Source of the DNA: Paraescarpia echinospica
Taxonomy: Eukaryota; Annelida; Polychaeta; Sabellida; Siboglinidae
Length of the DNA: 64,000 nt
Direction: 5' to 3'
Assembly (NCBI GenBank): GCA_020002185.1
Contig: CM034534.1
Location: 63,737,239 to 63,801,238, forward strand
Numbering within the stretch: position 1 is the first letter of the stretch; each line of letters opens with the position of its first letter. A program made the translations under genes and the position numbers. The notes under the pieces were generated by a model. That model did not search any database and was not told the DNA's origin. It saw only the letters and a list, made by a program, of their open reading frames with translations. Of this stretch, positions 1 through 13,512 are shown piece after piece.

Positions 1-220
1 TATAATTTGGAGAAATTCCCGCCCTATACTAGATGTTATTCCAACCTATACTGTTATTAAAATTCTGAGACATTTCAACTGTATACTGTTATTCCAGCAA
101 TAGCACTGTTATAGCAGTACAGGTTTGTACAGCAACTTTTAGAGTCACAATTCACATAGCACCATCTCATATAGCAGAATCAGGGGATGGACATTTTTGC
201 TAACTATTTAATATATATAT
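1..220. other. AT-rich non-coding DNA
   Basis: No coding, RNA or repeat signature that I can support is visible here. Confidence 0.5.
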
Positions 221-3200
221 GGGCAATTCCAAGTTAAGTTGAAACTTTTTACCCCAAAAATAAATTGCCAGTAAAGCAGCAATCTTTTATTGTAACATAC
301 ATGTATGTAGTAGTATGTCTGTACCTTATAAAAACACATAAATATTATGTGTTTTCAATTCATTTGATATGTTTGTTGCATCACCAAAGTTGACTAGTGA
401 AAACACGTTTTTTGTCATCTAAGCATTTGTATTTCAAGTAAAGTTATGACATATATACAGCGATAGAAATAAGCCAGAATATTTACTTGTCTGCTGGACA
501 AGTAAGTTTTGAAATCTACTTGTCCGCCAAAATTGTAACTTGTCCGAGTGGTTGTCAAGGGGAATCGAAGCTTCGGAAAAAACGTAAAAAGTCTGCCTTG
601 TTTTTATGACATCTACACAGTGTTCATGCTGTTTCGTTGCATGTACATCTGAGTGACTTGTGATTAACGACACAATTTGATTTAATCTGCAAATTTTGAA
701 ATTGCAAAATTATATTTGTAACTATTTTCCGGTCCATTATTGTTCGTCACGAATATTAAAAGTAGACACGTTACATGATGTATACCAATATTTTAATGAT
801 GCTGATATGAACGCTTTTATTAATAAAAAATAATTATTACGATAATAGGAATTAGACAATTGTTTTCCTTGTTATTTTCGTTTTATAATGTTGCAAAAAC
901 TGTTTATGTTTAATATGGTGTGTATGTATATATATATATATATATAAATATATATATATATAGCATTATATTATATAAATACATATATATATAACATATA
1001 ACACTGCTATAAAATTGTTGCATCAGTTTGTCATTGAAGACGCCACTCAACCAGGAACACGACCAATGCAAAGCCAGGAGATGTCAAAAAATCATAATAA
1101 ACTATATATACCTAATATGAGAATATTTGTTTCAACCTCTATGAACTTCAATATTAACATAGTTCTGTATTTTACAAATGAAGATAATATTCAATTGATC
1201 ATCAGCAAACAAACGCATAATTTTCTTAAATGTTATATTACCATTTCAATGATGATAAACCAGTTTTAACGGTGCCCGAATTACATTTACCAGGCGGAAT
1301 ATAATTTATAGATTTAGTTACGTCGTAACGTTGCTGCCGCACGCATACCGCCATAGTTGGCGGAAGCCGACATGTCAACGGCGGTTGGCACACCATCCCC
1401 GGCCGCGCGTCTTGCATAATTTGGTTTCAAAAACTCGTGATTTATGGTTAATATAAATGTTACATAACATATATACAACAACATTTATGAAATGTAATTA
1501 CTATTCCATTTAACAACCGGCACTATAGATTTACTGGATAGCCAGTAACAAGTTTTGAAAATTGTCACCGATCTGGATCGGCTAACGTAATGACAGTTCG
1601 ATGACTTGGTCTTGGAAGACTGCCGTGTCTGCGTGGGTTAGGGGTAATAATGGGTAAAACTTTGTATATGCTTATTCAAATAACAGGTAGCGATACAAAG
1701 TCTACTATTTCCAAAGTTCATCAAATATGATCCGTGCGCGGAAGCAAGTTGTACGTCTGTTAACGCAGGCACTAAACTCGGTCGAACACTGACGTACAAC
1801 ACAATGGCAGCGGAACGACAAGACGCCGACACACCAACAAAATTGCAACGCACGCGATTGCTAGCGAACTTCATTTACGTTTGAATTTCCTCAAATAAGA
1901 ATGTTGCAATGTTGCACGCGTCACTATTTACTGTAAATTTTCACTTGTCCACCGGATAACCATGTAGAGTCATTTTACTTGTCCGGGCCAAAAATCACTT
2001 GTCCCGGACAAATGGACAAGTGCTATTTCGAACGCTGATATATATATATACATTTTATTAGTAGAGTGTCAACTTTGAAACAAGTGGAATTAACAAGTAC
2101 AGCTTCTTTGAAATATTGCAAGAATAAAATTGTTTCACAAAATATTTTTTTATAATATCAAGTTTGCTATCACCTACTTACGAGGTATGCCACATGCCAC
2201 GTCCGTAACAAAAAATACAAAAAGTTGCATTATCTCGATGACACTGACTCATATTTCCTTGTATTTTGTACGCAGTGGTAACTTTATGAACAGTATCCAA
2301 CCATGTGTATTAAATAAAAAAAAATTGTAATGTGTCTTTTAACATGTCTTTATGAATGTGTCGTCCATTATGCACGTGGCATACAATAATACAGAGATGC
2401 CACGTCCATAACGTAAATTTAAGTTGTTTTTGTATTACTCTGAAATTAATAATGTCACCTGATGATGCTGTGGTTTCACCCATAGATGATCTACCCTCCT
2501 TCTGTGACATGTCTGTGTAAAAAAGGTCTCACAAGTTACAATCACACCAGCAGTGTCCAGCATGAATGTTGATATAAACAGATAACATACAAGAAAAATT
2601 AACATCTTCTTGCATAGTTCAAGAAGGTTTGTTATAGAAATTTATCCTTTTGTGCTCAAAGATGAAATGCAGCCTGCACACTGGGATCGGACACAAAAAT
2701 AATTGTATATTTTGTGTACAAAATGCCTGAGAAGAGATCCAAACACATGTGACTTCATTGGCAGTTGTTTCTGATAGCATAGTTGATGACAAGACAACAA
2801 CCCTAGCAAGGACTTGCAAGGGTGAAACAACTAAAGATTTGATTAGATGGGCAAGCCTTATATTTAAAAAATGGATACATTGCCTATTGTTTCTCTCTCA
2901 TTAGTGCTGCATACAAAATTCTGGTGTTATCTGGTTTATTTTTGTCACCTCACATAGGATGGGCCATGTTGATGGAGTTTGTGGCATATTGAAACATGCA
3001 GTTTGTGACGTGGTTTGCAGCCAACTAGTTGGGGGCTACAGATGTTAATTCATCTGTATATATATGGATATATTAAGTGTTGGGTGGATCCGTCAGACTG
3101 GTCATTTGCAACCAACAATAAAATTGCCATAGAACATTTCTCAAGTAACATCAGACATTAAGACTAGCTGCCACACCAAGTGGCTTGGTGGTAAGCTGTA

Positions 3201-4290
3201 GGTCTTCTTAAAGTCAATTGCTGCAAGCAAGATGCTTTCATGATTTAACAGTGCCATCACAATCAAGAACGGGAAGCTCAGTTGCTTCCATGAACATCAG
3301 CATTGCCATTTGAAGCAAATTCGTAGGACATTAGTAGCATGCATGTTAGGTAAAAATGGATCGACAATGCAGAATTACCTACTACCAGTAGCGTTGGTGA
3401 CAAAATCCACTTGCTAATAATACTGTTTCCTTGACAACCAACATGACAACATTTTCCACTGATGACAATGATAAATGCTCAGTAGAACAAAATGTCATGT
3501 ACTGCACTTGACAAGTCAATATTCAGAGATCTGTATGACTTCAGAGAAATATACATTTCCCTATATTATAATTATATATATATGTCTACTGACTATGATT
3601 TGACTAAGAATATATTTAAATTATCAATTCATGATGTTTACTTAATTTACCATTGATAATTTAAAAAAGATTAGTGTCCTTCAAATTTGTGTTGTTCATA
3701 ATTTTGTTATAATTTAATGAAGATTTGCATATAATTTCATATAATTTTTCTAACAATGCATTTTCTAACAATAGATTGTCAATTAGAACTTTAATTACTA
3801 GTTTTCTGTGTTTTGTATGAACCTTACTATCAACTGAATGTTCTAATTAATAATATGTTAACATTATTTAGCCAATATAGGCAGAATGAGGACAATGTGT
3901 CGTTGAATAATTTACACGATGCCACGTCCATAACGGACATACTGTTGCAAACAGCTCCAGAATTATTGACACTAAACTGATCTAATCTTACATTAATTAT
4001 AATTATTATTAAGCTTATTAAAAATAATTATTTAAAAAATCAGTCTAACAGAACAGTTTTGCACACTAGGGTCAAAACAGGTTCAGTAGCATGCCCATCC
4101 ATAACGGTTTTTCATTAATCAATAAAAAATACTAATTAATTTTTCCCAATATTAATAAGCAGTACTGTACACAATGCATTATATTAACATAATCCATCAT
4201 TCAAAAGAATGTGATCTAAAATCTTTGTACACTATTGGACTGAAAACACAATGTGTGCAAAGTGCCACGTCCACAATGCTGAAATTGCCC
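221..4290. mobile_element. Element with GGGCAATTyCA inverted ends and a repeated internal motif
   Basis: The left edge reads GGGCAATTCCA after a TATA run. The right edge, read on the other strand, is GGGCAATTTCA, also after a TATA run. Inside, a motif close to GCCACGTCCATAACG recurs near 2196, 2399, 3921, 4093 and 4263. A similar left edge (TGGGCAATTTCACAG) recurs at 7551. No long reading frame is present, so this would be a non-autonomous or decayed element. A separate hAT-like element (458-2037) appears nested inside. The borders rest on short matches only. Confidence 0.35.
458..2037. mobile_element. hAT-like non-autonomous DNA transposon
   Basis: The left end CAGCGATAGAAATA and the reverse complement of the right end CAGCGTTCGAAATA form imperfect terminal inverted repeats. 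They are followed on both sides by several ACTTGTCC/GGACAAGT boxes. The ends are embedded in TATATA runs, so an 8-bp target duplication cannot be told from simple repeat. The CAGCG start fits the hAT superfamily. The interior has no convincing transposase frame. Confidence 0.45.
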
Positions 4291-4892
4291 ATATACTCAT
4301 AAAGTTCTGGCAAATACTCATAGTCTCATACATGTATGACTACTTCCACTGGTTAGTTTCTCTCGTCCTGTCAATCTCAATAGTTATCATGTCAGATATT
4401 TGTGTATAGCTTCTCAAGTGATTTTAGAGGTGATTTATATAAATAAGTGTACGACAGTGATTCATTGAGGTTTATAGAATTCCCATGGTTAAAGCACAGT
4501 TGACATAGCAGGAGTTCTAGGACCATGCACTTGTTAGTCATCTTTACAAACACAGACAAGTTAATTGGAGTCTTTGAGTGTTTTGATGACTTAGACTGAC
4601 ATAGCAGGCTAACATTGTTTGTGTCCACTCAAGCCGGCAGAGTTGTTTAGCAAAGGCTGCTTGTGTAAATACGATTGTGTAGAAGCTGAACATTATATAT
4701 CTTAGGTTGTGTGTCCACTGGTCACTGTGCCTTGTTGACTTGCTGGAGAGGACACTGACACCGCTGACCTCATTGACCCTGCTGACCTCATTGACTTACC
4801 AATAGAGGTGTGACAGATCCTGGCACTCTGGCTGGATTGTACATAGTAGTAGTAGTAGATAATAATAAAACACAAACTTGTATATATATAAT

Positions 4893-6464
4893 CAGTGTTC
4901 TGCCTGGGTCAAATTTGCAGGGCGTTATGCCCTTCCCTATTTCAGTGACGCCCTGGTACCCAAAAAAGGCAAAAAGAATGCCCTGCCTTTTTTATACGAC
5001 GCCCTACTATATTTTGCACATAACCATACTATTGGCTACAGACGGTTACACGATCGTGCATATTATTATTAATTTGCGAGTGCCCTGATCTTGAAATGCA
5101 TCCTGATCGTGCCACACGCGCGATTACATTGTTCCCAACTGAGCGCATCCCGCAATCGGGAATGGATGCATCATGTGATTTGGGCGCTTACAGACACTCG
5201 ATCGTCTCCAAGCACTCCGATGTCCACTACATATCCTGATCATGCCACGCGGTCATTTCAATTGTTCCAACGCCCCTACCTCGACTCCTACCCCGGTCGC
5301 CATTAAATTCTTAATCGTGTATGCCAAAAATATAAAATACTTTGATTTGAGGAGACGCCGACCTTCGAAAGTGGATAAATCATAAACCAGAGCGATGGAC
5401 TTTCGCAGAGCGCCTCAACTATACATATAGCCAAGCATTCCTTATTTTCTTTGTATCTTCAAAAGTTAAAAGTCTGATTGCCGGGAGACTAGTTGTTAAA
5501 TTCTTAATCACGTGATACTTGCAAAACTTATTAAAATACGTTTTGATCTAAGGAGGCGCCAAACTTCGCAAGTCGGTAGACTTCGTGACAGACTTTCGAA
5601 GCCAGCATGTGTGATTTGAAAAATAATGTTTTATTCATGCAGTGTAACATATCTCAATTTCTGTTCAGCCTAGCCCAACAATATCTTGCTTACCTATTGC
5701 TTATATAATAAACACTGAGAATATTAAATATGATGTGAATTTATACATATAAAATGTTATGTTTTGCTGGATATCGTGTTTTGCTAAAACTTAAATAAAG
5801 TTAAGACATGCCAATTTAATAAAATAAAATATGTTGTGTTGTCTATATATATACTATATAATCATCCATTTGTTCACATTTATATTTATTTAAATGTCAT
5901 TTTTCAAAATTACTATATTGCTTGTACATTTTTAATTTTTAAAATCAAACATAACAGTATATCTCAATTTATGTTAAACCTAGCCCAAAGAAATTTGGCA
6001 CACATATTACCTGTACAATGTTCTCTATGTATATTGAATATTATGCAGATTGACACAAATTAAAAAGTTATGTAAAGCTAAATATTGTGTTTTGTTCTAC
6101 AAATGCTTGCCCGAGCCAAAATTATAATGCATAAATATACGTATACACTGTGTACATAATATACTATATGTAAATAGTTTTATATTAAACTACAAGCTCC
6201 ACACTGCTACTATGTCTTGTTAACTATTTAATTTAGTCGCATATCACAGGTGCCTTTTTAACCATAGCTTACTCTACTCTACTCCCTATACTAAAATGGC
6301 ACACTACCCTTTTGAAAACCTGGGAAAAACATTGTTATAAATGGGTCATATTAACTATTTAGTCACGCGTCGCACATGCTTTTTTAGCTATTGCTCAACG
6401 TGTTCTACGTGCCCTTTTTTCTGAAATGTCACCCTGCCCTTTTGAGAACCTTGGCAGAACACTG
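4893..6464. mobile_element. hAT-like non-autonomous DNA transposon
   Basis: A perfect 12-bp terminal inverted repeat, CAGTGTTCTGCC, opens the element and closes it on the other strand. Subterminal blocks rich in GCCCT/AGGGC lie inside both ends. The flanks are TA-rich simple sequence and no clean target duplication can be read. No transposase frame was found, so this is a MITE-type or deleted derivative of about 1.57 kb. The hAT assignment rests on the CAGTG start only. Confidence 0.45.
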
Positions 6465-8350
6465 TATGTGTATATATATATATATGTATATACACACACA
6501 CACACTTAAGTACTGTTTTTAATAGCACTATACATTGTACAATTATTCTTAAAAGTAGGTATATATATATATTTAAAATATATACTGGCAGTTCATATAA
6601 ATAATGTTCAAAAATGTAATGTTGCATTTATTTACGCCCAGAATGGTGTATTAAGAGTACTGCGCAGTACTTTTAATGCGTCTTTCTGTTCCTCTATCCA
6701 TTTAATGTATTCAAATGATATTAAGTTTGTCAATCTGCAATAACAATATAGTTACTCAGTTGTCGTTCGATCCACTTCAGAAAGCGTGCTATCAAATCTC
6801 GCGAGATGTAGCCGCTGATCTCTGTATATGACTAACGAGAATTGAGCATGACTTCCCTAGGCAATTATGCCACATGCATCAAGATATCTTTTTCATTGGT
6901 TATAACCGCTAGCACGGTAAACGCTGACATTACCAAACTTTTCGCGCTGCACTGTTTTCGAACGTAAACTATAAGTATTTCCCTAAAACCAAGTTTTCTG
7001 ACAATTTATTTTCAGAACACGGCACAAATAAGTGGCAGTATGGATGTATTTGCAAATGGTTCTTCAGTTTTTTAAATGAAAACGGCATGTTTATATTGTT
7101 GACACGATTGGCGACAAGACCATGTTACCTGTATGTATGGCTGGCATGTAAACAGTGGTACCTCATATGATCACTTTAAGCAGCACCTGTAGCATTAATA
7201 ACTAGATTCCAAGCTTAGGCATTCATTAAGATATTATCTAGGTTACACTAATCATGACAACAAAATTGATATGGCTGGCCTAGTTAATCTGATTATTTCT
7301 TTACTCAGCAAGGAATTAGTATTAAAGGATTAGCACTTGCTTCGTATTGCAATAAGGAAATTATGTAAATCTTGAATCAGTTCTTTTGTGTGTGGTATGT
7401 CCGCACTCTGCACTTACATCTGTTAGAAAGATGATTTCAGTAAAATATTGGAAACTAAGAGCTCTTGTTTTCTTCTGAATCAGTATGAATTTAACACATA
7501 GTTTGTTGTTTTTAAAAGTGGTCTTGCCAGGTACTATATAAAAATAATTATGGGCAATTTCACAGTAACCTAGGCCACTAGTGTCTCACACGGACAAATT
7601 TTCAAAATCAATTTACTCAGATTTTAGTATAATTTAAAACCATGTACCTTATATTTATATAAGCATAACACTAGAAGGCTACAAGTAGTGCACATACCAC
7701 ACAATAACAGAAACAGTAGTCCATGGTAAATTTGTTTTATTTGGATATTGAAAATATCCAAATAAAAAAAAATTTTGTGTTCCAAAAATCACAAGCTGTC
7801 AGCATGATTTAGTGGCAATAAATTCCATGTGTCAGAGTGGACACATCATGATGAAGACATACTTGATATCCTTCAGTCATTTTGTTTCATAGAATAGCAT
7901 ATTAAGAATATAGAATATGCCTACACTTCAGATCATGTGTCGGAGTGGACATTCTGTGGACGTTCTATTTGTCCTACATTCAAACTGAATAAGTAGTAAA
8001 TTGTTATTGTTTGCTGTTACAAAGAATACTTACATAATTGTCATTAACAATGACTCATAAGCTGTTGTCAAGACAAGACAGAAAGTTCAAAATTTGCACG
8101 TAGGTTGCCCTGGTGCATCCAGACACCAACTCTTACTTGTAATTAATTCTATGAGTAATACAGAGATAATTGATTCACACCTAAACCCCTGGAAACCAAA
8201 CTCAGAGGAGCCTCAAAACAAAAGGGTTAATCGATCTTAAAAAAATAAGCATTGTTAAAGTTGTCAAAGTTATGATAGATTGGATTGCAGGGTGGCATTT
8301 CCAGTTAAAATGTTAGGTTCAGTTCGGTATATATATAACTAGTATACATC
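6465..8350. other. AT-rich DNA with no gene seen
   Basis: Short TA microsatellites begin the stretch. From 7551 a partial relative of the GGGCAATTTCA element appears, with the motif TGTCAGAGTGGACA near 7831 and TGTCGGAGTGGACA near 7938. No reading frame with family resemblance was seen. Confidence 0.4.
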
Positions 8351-8354
8351 GCCC

Positions 8355-8422
8355 GATTGCAAAATAAATGCCAAAGAATCAATGCGTTTACCAACTGAGC
8401 TAGCAGGACCGACAGAAATTCT
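8355..8422 (-). repeat. tRNA-like SINE head fragment
   Basis: On the minus strand the sequence contains TAGCTCAGTTGG, a perfect RNA polymerase III A-box of the tRNA D-arm type. It is followed by an anticodon-arm-like stretch, but no matching B-box (GGTTCGANTCC). This fits the 5' end of a tRNA-derived SINE or a tRNA relic rather than a working tRNA gene. Confidence 0.4.
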
Positions 8423-9340
8423 CTGACTGATTTAAGTTGTTATGATAAATTGTACAACTCCTCCTTCATACATCGATATTCTAGTGATATTATGAGATTA
8501 TACATGTTATTTTCTGTAGCTGGATACAATATATGTTTGCTATGTATGTTTATTGGTGTAGATTATCTCCCGTTGGTTGCATCCGATATAATTATTCTAA
8601 AAACGAGCCCAAGCTCAGCGAAACCTAGTCGACTTGTAGGCCCATTCACATTCATTGTTTTGAATAACATTGGATTCATGTGGAACCATAAAATAACTGC
8701 TTGTTCCTCTATGATGACTAGTGTTTGTATTACATCGGAATATTGCACAATAACTAATTTTGATGCTCATTTCGACCCGAAAGCTATCCTTGTAAACATT
8801 CTCTGAATGCATGGAAAGGGTCGGCCCGATGCGAGTATGGGTTATATGTGATGTCACATCTCGGCATCCCAAAAAGCGCGCCAAAAATACGCATATTCGA
8901 AAATGTCCGGATGCACAGCATAAAATGTGGAATTTCTAATTCATATAATTTTTTTGGCTTGGTGGACATGGAAATAGATAGCAGGATGTAATATAATATG
9001 AATTCAACCAATATATGTTTTTATCCCCTTTAATACAAAGCTATACCTGTTTGTTAGACGAAAATCCACCCAGCTGGTATAATGAAAATCAATTAAACTG
9101 TATAGAGTAGGCATGAGTGCCTCTACGGCGGATACCGGCGCTATAGAAGATTTCATTATTATTATATATATATATACATATGCTACCATGGTGCAATAAA
9201 TTGTTTGCACAATGCCTCTTATCTAGATATGGCTTGTATACATACATACATCTTGATTATTGAATTATGTGGAAACAAGTTTGATGACCAGACTGTATGA
9301 CTCCACAGGAGTGTTGGCCAGTACTATATATATATCAACT
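8423..9340. other. No gene supported; possible SINE 3' tail near 9120-9180
   Basis: An open frame of 118 codons at 8450-8806 has no family resemblance. Near 9135 the text CCGGCGCTATAGAAGATTTC runs into ATTATTAT and TATATA. That looks like the 3' tail of an invertebrate SINE. Confidence 0.3.
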
Positions 9341-9379
9341 GTACTGGTATAAATGGTGCAGTGGTCCTAGCTTTGAATC

Positions 9380-9595
9380 GACAGGTGTACACTCATGTAC
9401 AGGTGTGTACAACATTGTACACACTTGTTCAAGTAATTTATTGACATGTACATGTGTGAACAAGCGTGCGTAAACACTCATGTACATGTGTACAATCATA
9501 AACATACAGTGTGCACAAACATGGACATATATGTACAATCATGGGCATAGTGTACACTAATGTACCAACAGTGTACAATCATGTACATACCTGGT
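9380..9595. repeat. TGTACA/CATGTACA-rich degenerate repeat
   Basis: About a dozen near-palindromic TGTACA, GTGTACA or CATGTACATG words occur in some 215 bases with irregular 12-25 base spacing. This is far above chance even for AT-rich DNA. It reads as a degenerate minisatellite. No coding sense was found. Confidence 0.5.
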
Positions 9596-10103
9596 ACAAG
9601 CATACAACTTCTGTCACAAATGCACACAACTAGCCCAGCAGCAAAGGCTGCTTTTCTTGAATATATGTTACATGATTTTACGTTCGTGAATGTGAATAAC
9701 TATTTATGTACAGCTATATTGTTGCTAAAAGTACGCTATGAAAGCAGACGCGTTGAACCTTGCTAGCTGCCTGTTAACATCTGTGTCCTGTCAAAGACCT
9801 GTACATTAACGAGTAGCTGTGTGTTTGTTAGTCGTGACGGTTGAACAAAGGTGGTAGTCTGAATGACTGGCTACACACTGACACGCGCCTCTCATGTTCT
9901 GCCAAGTGCAAATAACTGTCCGCTGGTGTGAAATATTAATGTTGCGCAATGGATGACTTTGTCGGTCACATAGTTGTGTTTTTATACATTTACAATTATT
10001 GGCTGTGACCTGCCTGAATTATGTTTTAAATCAAAGTTATCAATAGTAAAATAAATGTGATGCTGCAGTGATCTAGTTTTTAGACAACGTGTTGAACAGT
10101 GCT
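9596..10103. other. No feature seen
   Basis: Ordinary AT-rich intergenic-looking sequence without supported genes or repeats. Confidence 0.4.
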
Positions 10104-10160
10104 CAGGCCTGCGGTCAATTACATTGCAATGTAATATATACTATTACTTAGTTTCCTTAC

Positions 10161-13087
10161 CTAGGCTAGTGCTGCGTCTAAAATTTGTTTAGCCAATTTG
10201 GCTAAAGGTAAGAATTTTTTAGCCAAATGAGAACATATAGAACATTATATTATACACAGGTAGGAGCTTATGTGCTCAAAAGAAAATGAAACACCCAATT
10301 TAAATTGAACATTTATAATATTATTAATATATAAAAGAAAGCCAAACACGGTGTAAAGCTACTATAATGTAAACATTGTTTAATTTTTTTATAAAAAAGA
10401 AAGTCAAACACCCACTGTTAATTTAGCGAACACCCAAAATAAATTAAGGGACATCTTTCAATTATTAAAAGCCAAACACCATCTATAAAACTAACACCAC
10501 GTGAGTCTGCTATGTAAAATTAATAACAATACTTGAAATACAGAGAAAATAATAAGATCAAATAATTCAAAACAATCTGTAGACTGAAGGTAGTCCTGGC
10601 CCGGATGATACAGGCTGTAAATTGTCAAATATGTTTTAACACGTGTCTTAAATATCCATTTGTAATGTGTTCTGATGGCGACTTCGTTTATAGCGGACAC
10701 ACCTGTTTGCTGATGACACCGCTGTCTATCGCCTCTCCACCACTTTTGTTTATGTTTTTTTGGGGGGGTTTGTTTTATTACCTATTTTAAATTTTTATAG
10801 GTGAATGTTCTCCATAGGTCTGACTCTCTAGATATTCTTCTCTTAGTAAAAACAATTCCTACCTCCTTGCAACCCCCAAAGTGCAGCAGAATAATCAGCA
10901 AGATGATTGTGGCCACCAAAAGGATGATGATGATGATGAAACAGGTCTCAGTTGTCCAGGCCACACAAAACGTGATTGAATTAACTCGTACTATTGTCTG
11001 TGTACGTGGATGAATGCATTCAAAGCCCTCAAGAAAGAGATCCAAAGAGAGCTAAGGCAATGTCACAACACCTTCATTGGCCACCTGCGTCAGGAGAGCC
11101 ATTCAACACAAAGGCATTCTGGAGCTACATCTATCACCAACGAAAGGATGACGAGACAGTCCCACCTCTTCAAACTAATGGTGTTTGCCATGCAGATGCT
11201 ACTAAGAAAGCTGAACTCTTAAACATGCAGTTCAAATCAGTCTTCTCACCACCTTCTAAGGAGACAGCTACCTCATTACCCACCAACAATGCTTCATCCA
11301 TGGAAGACATTGTAATCTCAGACTCAGTGGCAGGAGTCCACGGATTACTCAACAAACTCATCCTTAAGAAAGCCCCCGGCTCAAATGAAATCAACAACCA
11401 TATTCTAAAGAACATGGCCAAAGTCATAGCACCTATCCTCACAAGGATATTCCAACTACCCATAGATGAAGGTGTTCTCCCACAAGACTGGAAGACTGCC
11501 AATATAACCCGTCTTCAAGAAGAAGGGTTCCAGAGCAGAGCCAGCAAACTACAGACCGATCAGTCTTACCTCCACAACATGCAAACTGATGGAACACATC
11601 ATTGTGTTGAACCTGATGTCTCACCACCTTCAGAAATCCAGATCATGTGAGCCTCAACTGTTAGGTTTCATGACTGACTTGACCAACAACATCGATCACA
11701 GCTATCAAACGTATGTCATCATTTTATATTTTGTTAAAGCTTTAGACAAGACTGACCACAGCCTGTTGGCGCTGAAACTATGTCGGTCTGGTGTCCAACG
11801 CCAAACCCTACAATGGATCCAAGGTTTCCTGGAGGGAAGAACTCGGAGTTGTGCTTGATGGATCAATCTCAACAGCCTGTCCTATTACATCGGGAGTCCC
11901 ACAAGTATCAGTCCTTGGGCCAAGTTTGTTCCTCATCTTCATCATCGACCTTCCTGATGTGATCCCCAAAGACACACACATCCGACTGTATGCTGATGAC
12001 ACCATCAAAGACAGAAACGATGGCATTCAACTAGACAAAGACCTCAGCAGCCTCTCTGACTGGAAATCCAGATGGAAGATGGAGTTCAATGCCACTAAAT
12101 GTGAAACTCTCACAATCACCAGAAAGAGGACCACCATCCACAATGACTACCACCTACACGGACGCACGCTACAACAGGCCACTGAAACCAAGTACCTAGG
12201 CCTGACGCTCTCATACGACCTAAGATGGAACCGACATGTAAACAGGATCACATGCAAAGCAAACAGTGTCCTTGGATTCCTGCGGAGAAACCTGTGCATC
12301 ATCGATCGTGCATTGAAAGAGTTGGCCTACATCAGCTTGGTCAGACCTCTACTTGAATATGCACAGGCAATATGGGATCCTACCATCGGACATCTGATCC
12401 ATCAACTAGAGGCTGTCCAGAGAAGAGCTGCCAAATATGTAACTAATTGTTACATCTGGCAAGAAAGCATAACAAACATTATTAAAAATCTTCAATGGTC
12501 ATCACTCGAACACAGACAGAAACAAGCCAGACTCCAACTTATAGCCAACGAAATCAATGGGAAAACTGATTTAGACATCAACATCAACCTACCAACAAAG
12601 CAGCACTCACACAGCACCAGAGGAAACAAACACAAATTCACGCAGCCATTCTCCAGAACAAAAATACACGCAGATTCTTTTTCGTCCCGCACATGCAGAC
12701 AGTGGAATGAAAGTCACTGTCCCTCAATTAAATTAAATGTTCTACCCAAACCATGAAAGAGACATGCCCAAAGCAAGACAAACACCACTGGCCGAAGCCA
12801 TCCTTTAGGATGTTGTGCCAGAAGCATAAACAGAGGGATTAGCGATCTATTGTTTACTCTGCCTGCCTCTCATGGTCACTGGTTACTTGGGTCAGCGTGA
12901 TGAGCAGCCATTTAAAACATCCCCAAGGGAGGCAGGCAGTGAATAATCCAGTGATATACCACTGATAATGTCAATAACGGTGACCATAGTAACGTTTTGC
13001 CAATTTGGCGAAGAGTTCAAATCTATTTTAACCAAATAGCAAATCGTTTCATTTATGGCGCAACTGGCGATCAACAGCGCTAACCTG
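10161..13087. mobile_element. Inner DNA transposon with CAGGTTAGCGCTG-type ends
   Basis: The left end CTAGGCTAGTGCTG and the right end (reverse complement CAGGTTAGCGCTG) agree at 10 of 12 core positions. They are followed on both sides by GCCAATTTGGC-type blocks (10192, 12998). It is nested within the CAGGCCTG element and is itself interrupted by a LINE. Its own transposase was not recognised. Confidence 0.4.
10990..12790 (+). pseudogene. Non-LTR retrotransposon reverse transcriptase relic (Jockey/CR1-like)
   Basis: Several overlapping frames together cover most of a LINE reverse transcriptase. The N-terminal palm reads LKKAPGSNEINNHIL. A GVPQVSVLGPSLFL block and the catalytic YADD box (about 11989-12000) follow, then a thumb with TKYLGLTLSYDLRWNRHV and a C-terminal region with VRPLLEYAQAIWDP. 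Family members have one continuous frame. Here at least three frame changes lie between 11500 and 11900, and the endonuclease domain is absent, so the copy is 5'-truncated and dead. The last frame ends at 12756 near the usual LINE ORF2 end. Confidence 0.8.
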
Positions 13088-13512
13088 AATGTAACATATT
13101 GCTATTACTAAATTACATTTGACGTGCTCAATTACTATTACACTTTTTCATCAGAACTATTTCACTTCGATTCAACATTCTGGAGGAGTGTTGGGTTGTT
13201 GAGATCTCCGTCTGGTATGTCACGCAGTGTGTGTTAATTCTTCAGTCACTAGTAGATTAGTTCTCATTTATAACTCCTCATTCAAACAATCATTGATTTA
13301 TTGGTGTTGCAGTTATTGGCCTCTTTCGTGCAATGTCCAATTGTTATGTGGTTGAAATTCGATTAAAATGTTCAATAGTAATGTAAAATAATATGTCAGT
13401 TACTATTACATTGTTTCATATTACTATAAGTATTACATTGTATTTTGGATCAACCTGTTACTATTACTTCAATATTTGTAAAACATTACTATTACATCTT
13501 ATCCCAGGCCTG

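Larger units (their letters stand above)
10104..13512. mobile_element. Outer DNA transposon with CAGGCCTG ends and TTACTATTAC subterminal repeats
   Basis: Both ends carry the palindrome CAGGCCTG. Inside them are many ATTACTATTAC or GTAATAGTAA boxes on opposite strands (10120-10147 on the left, 13080-13500 on the right), which is typical of hAT-like subterminal repeats. A second inverted-terminal element and a reverse-transcriptase relic fill the middle. No convincing target duplication is visible. Confidence 0.45.
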
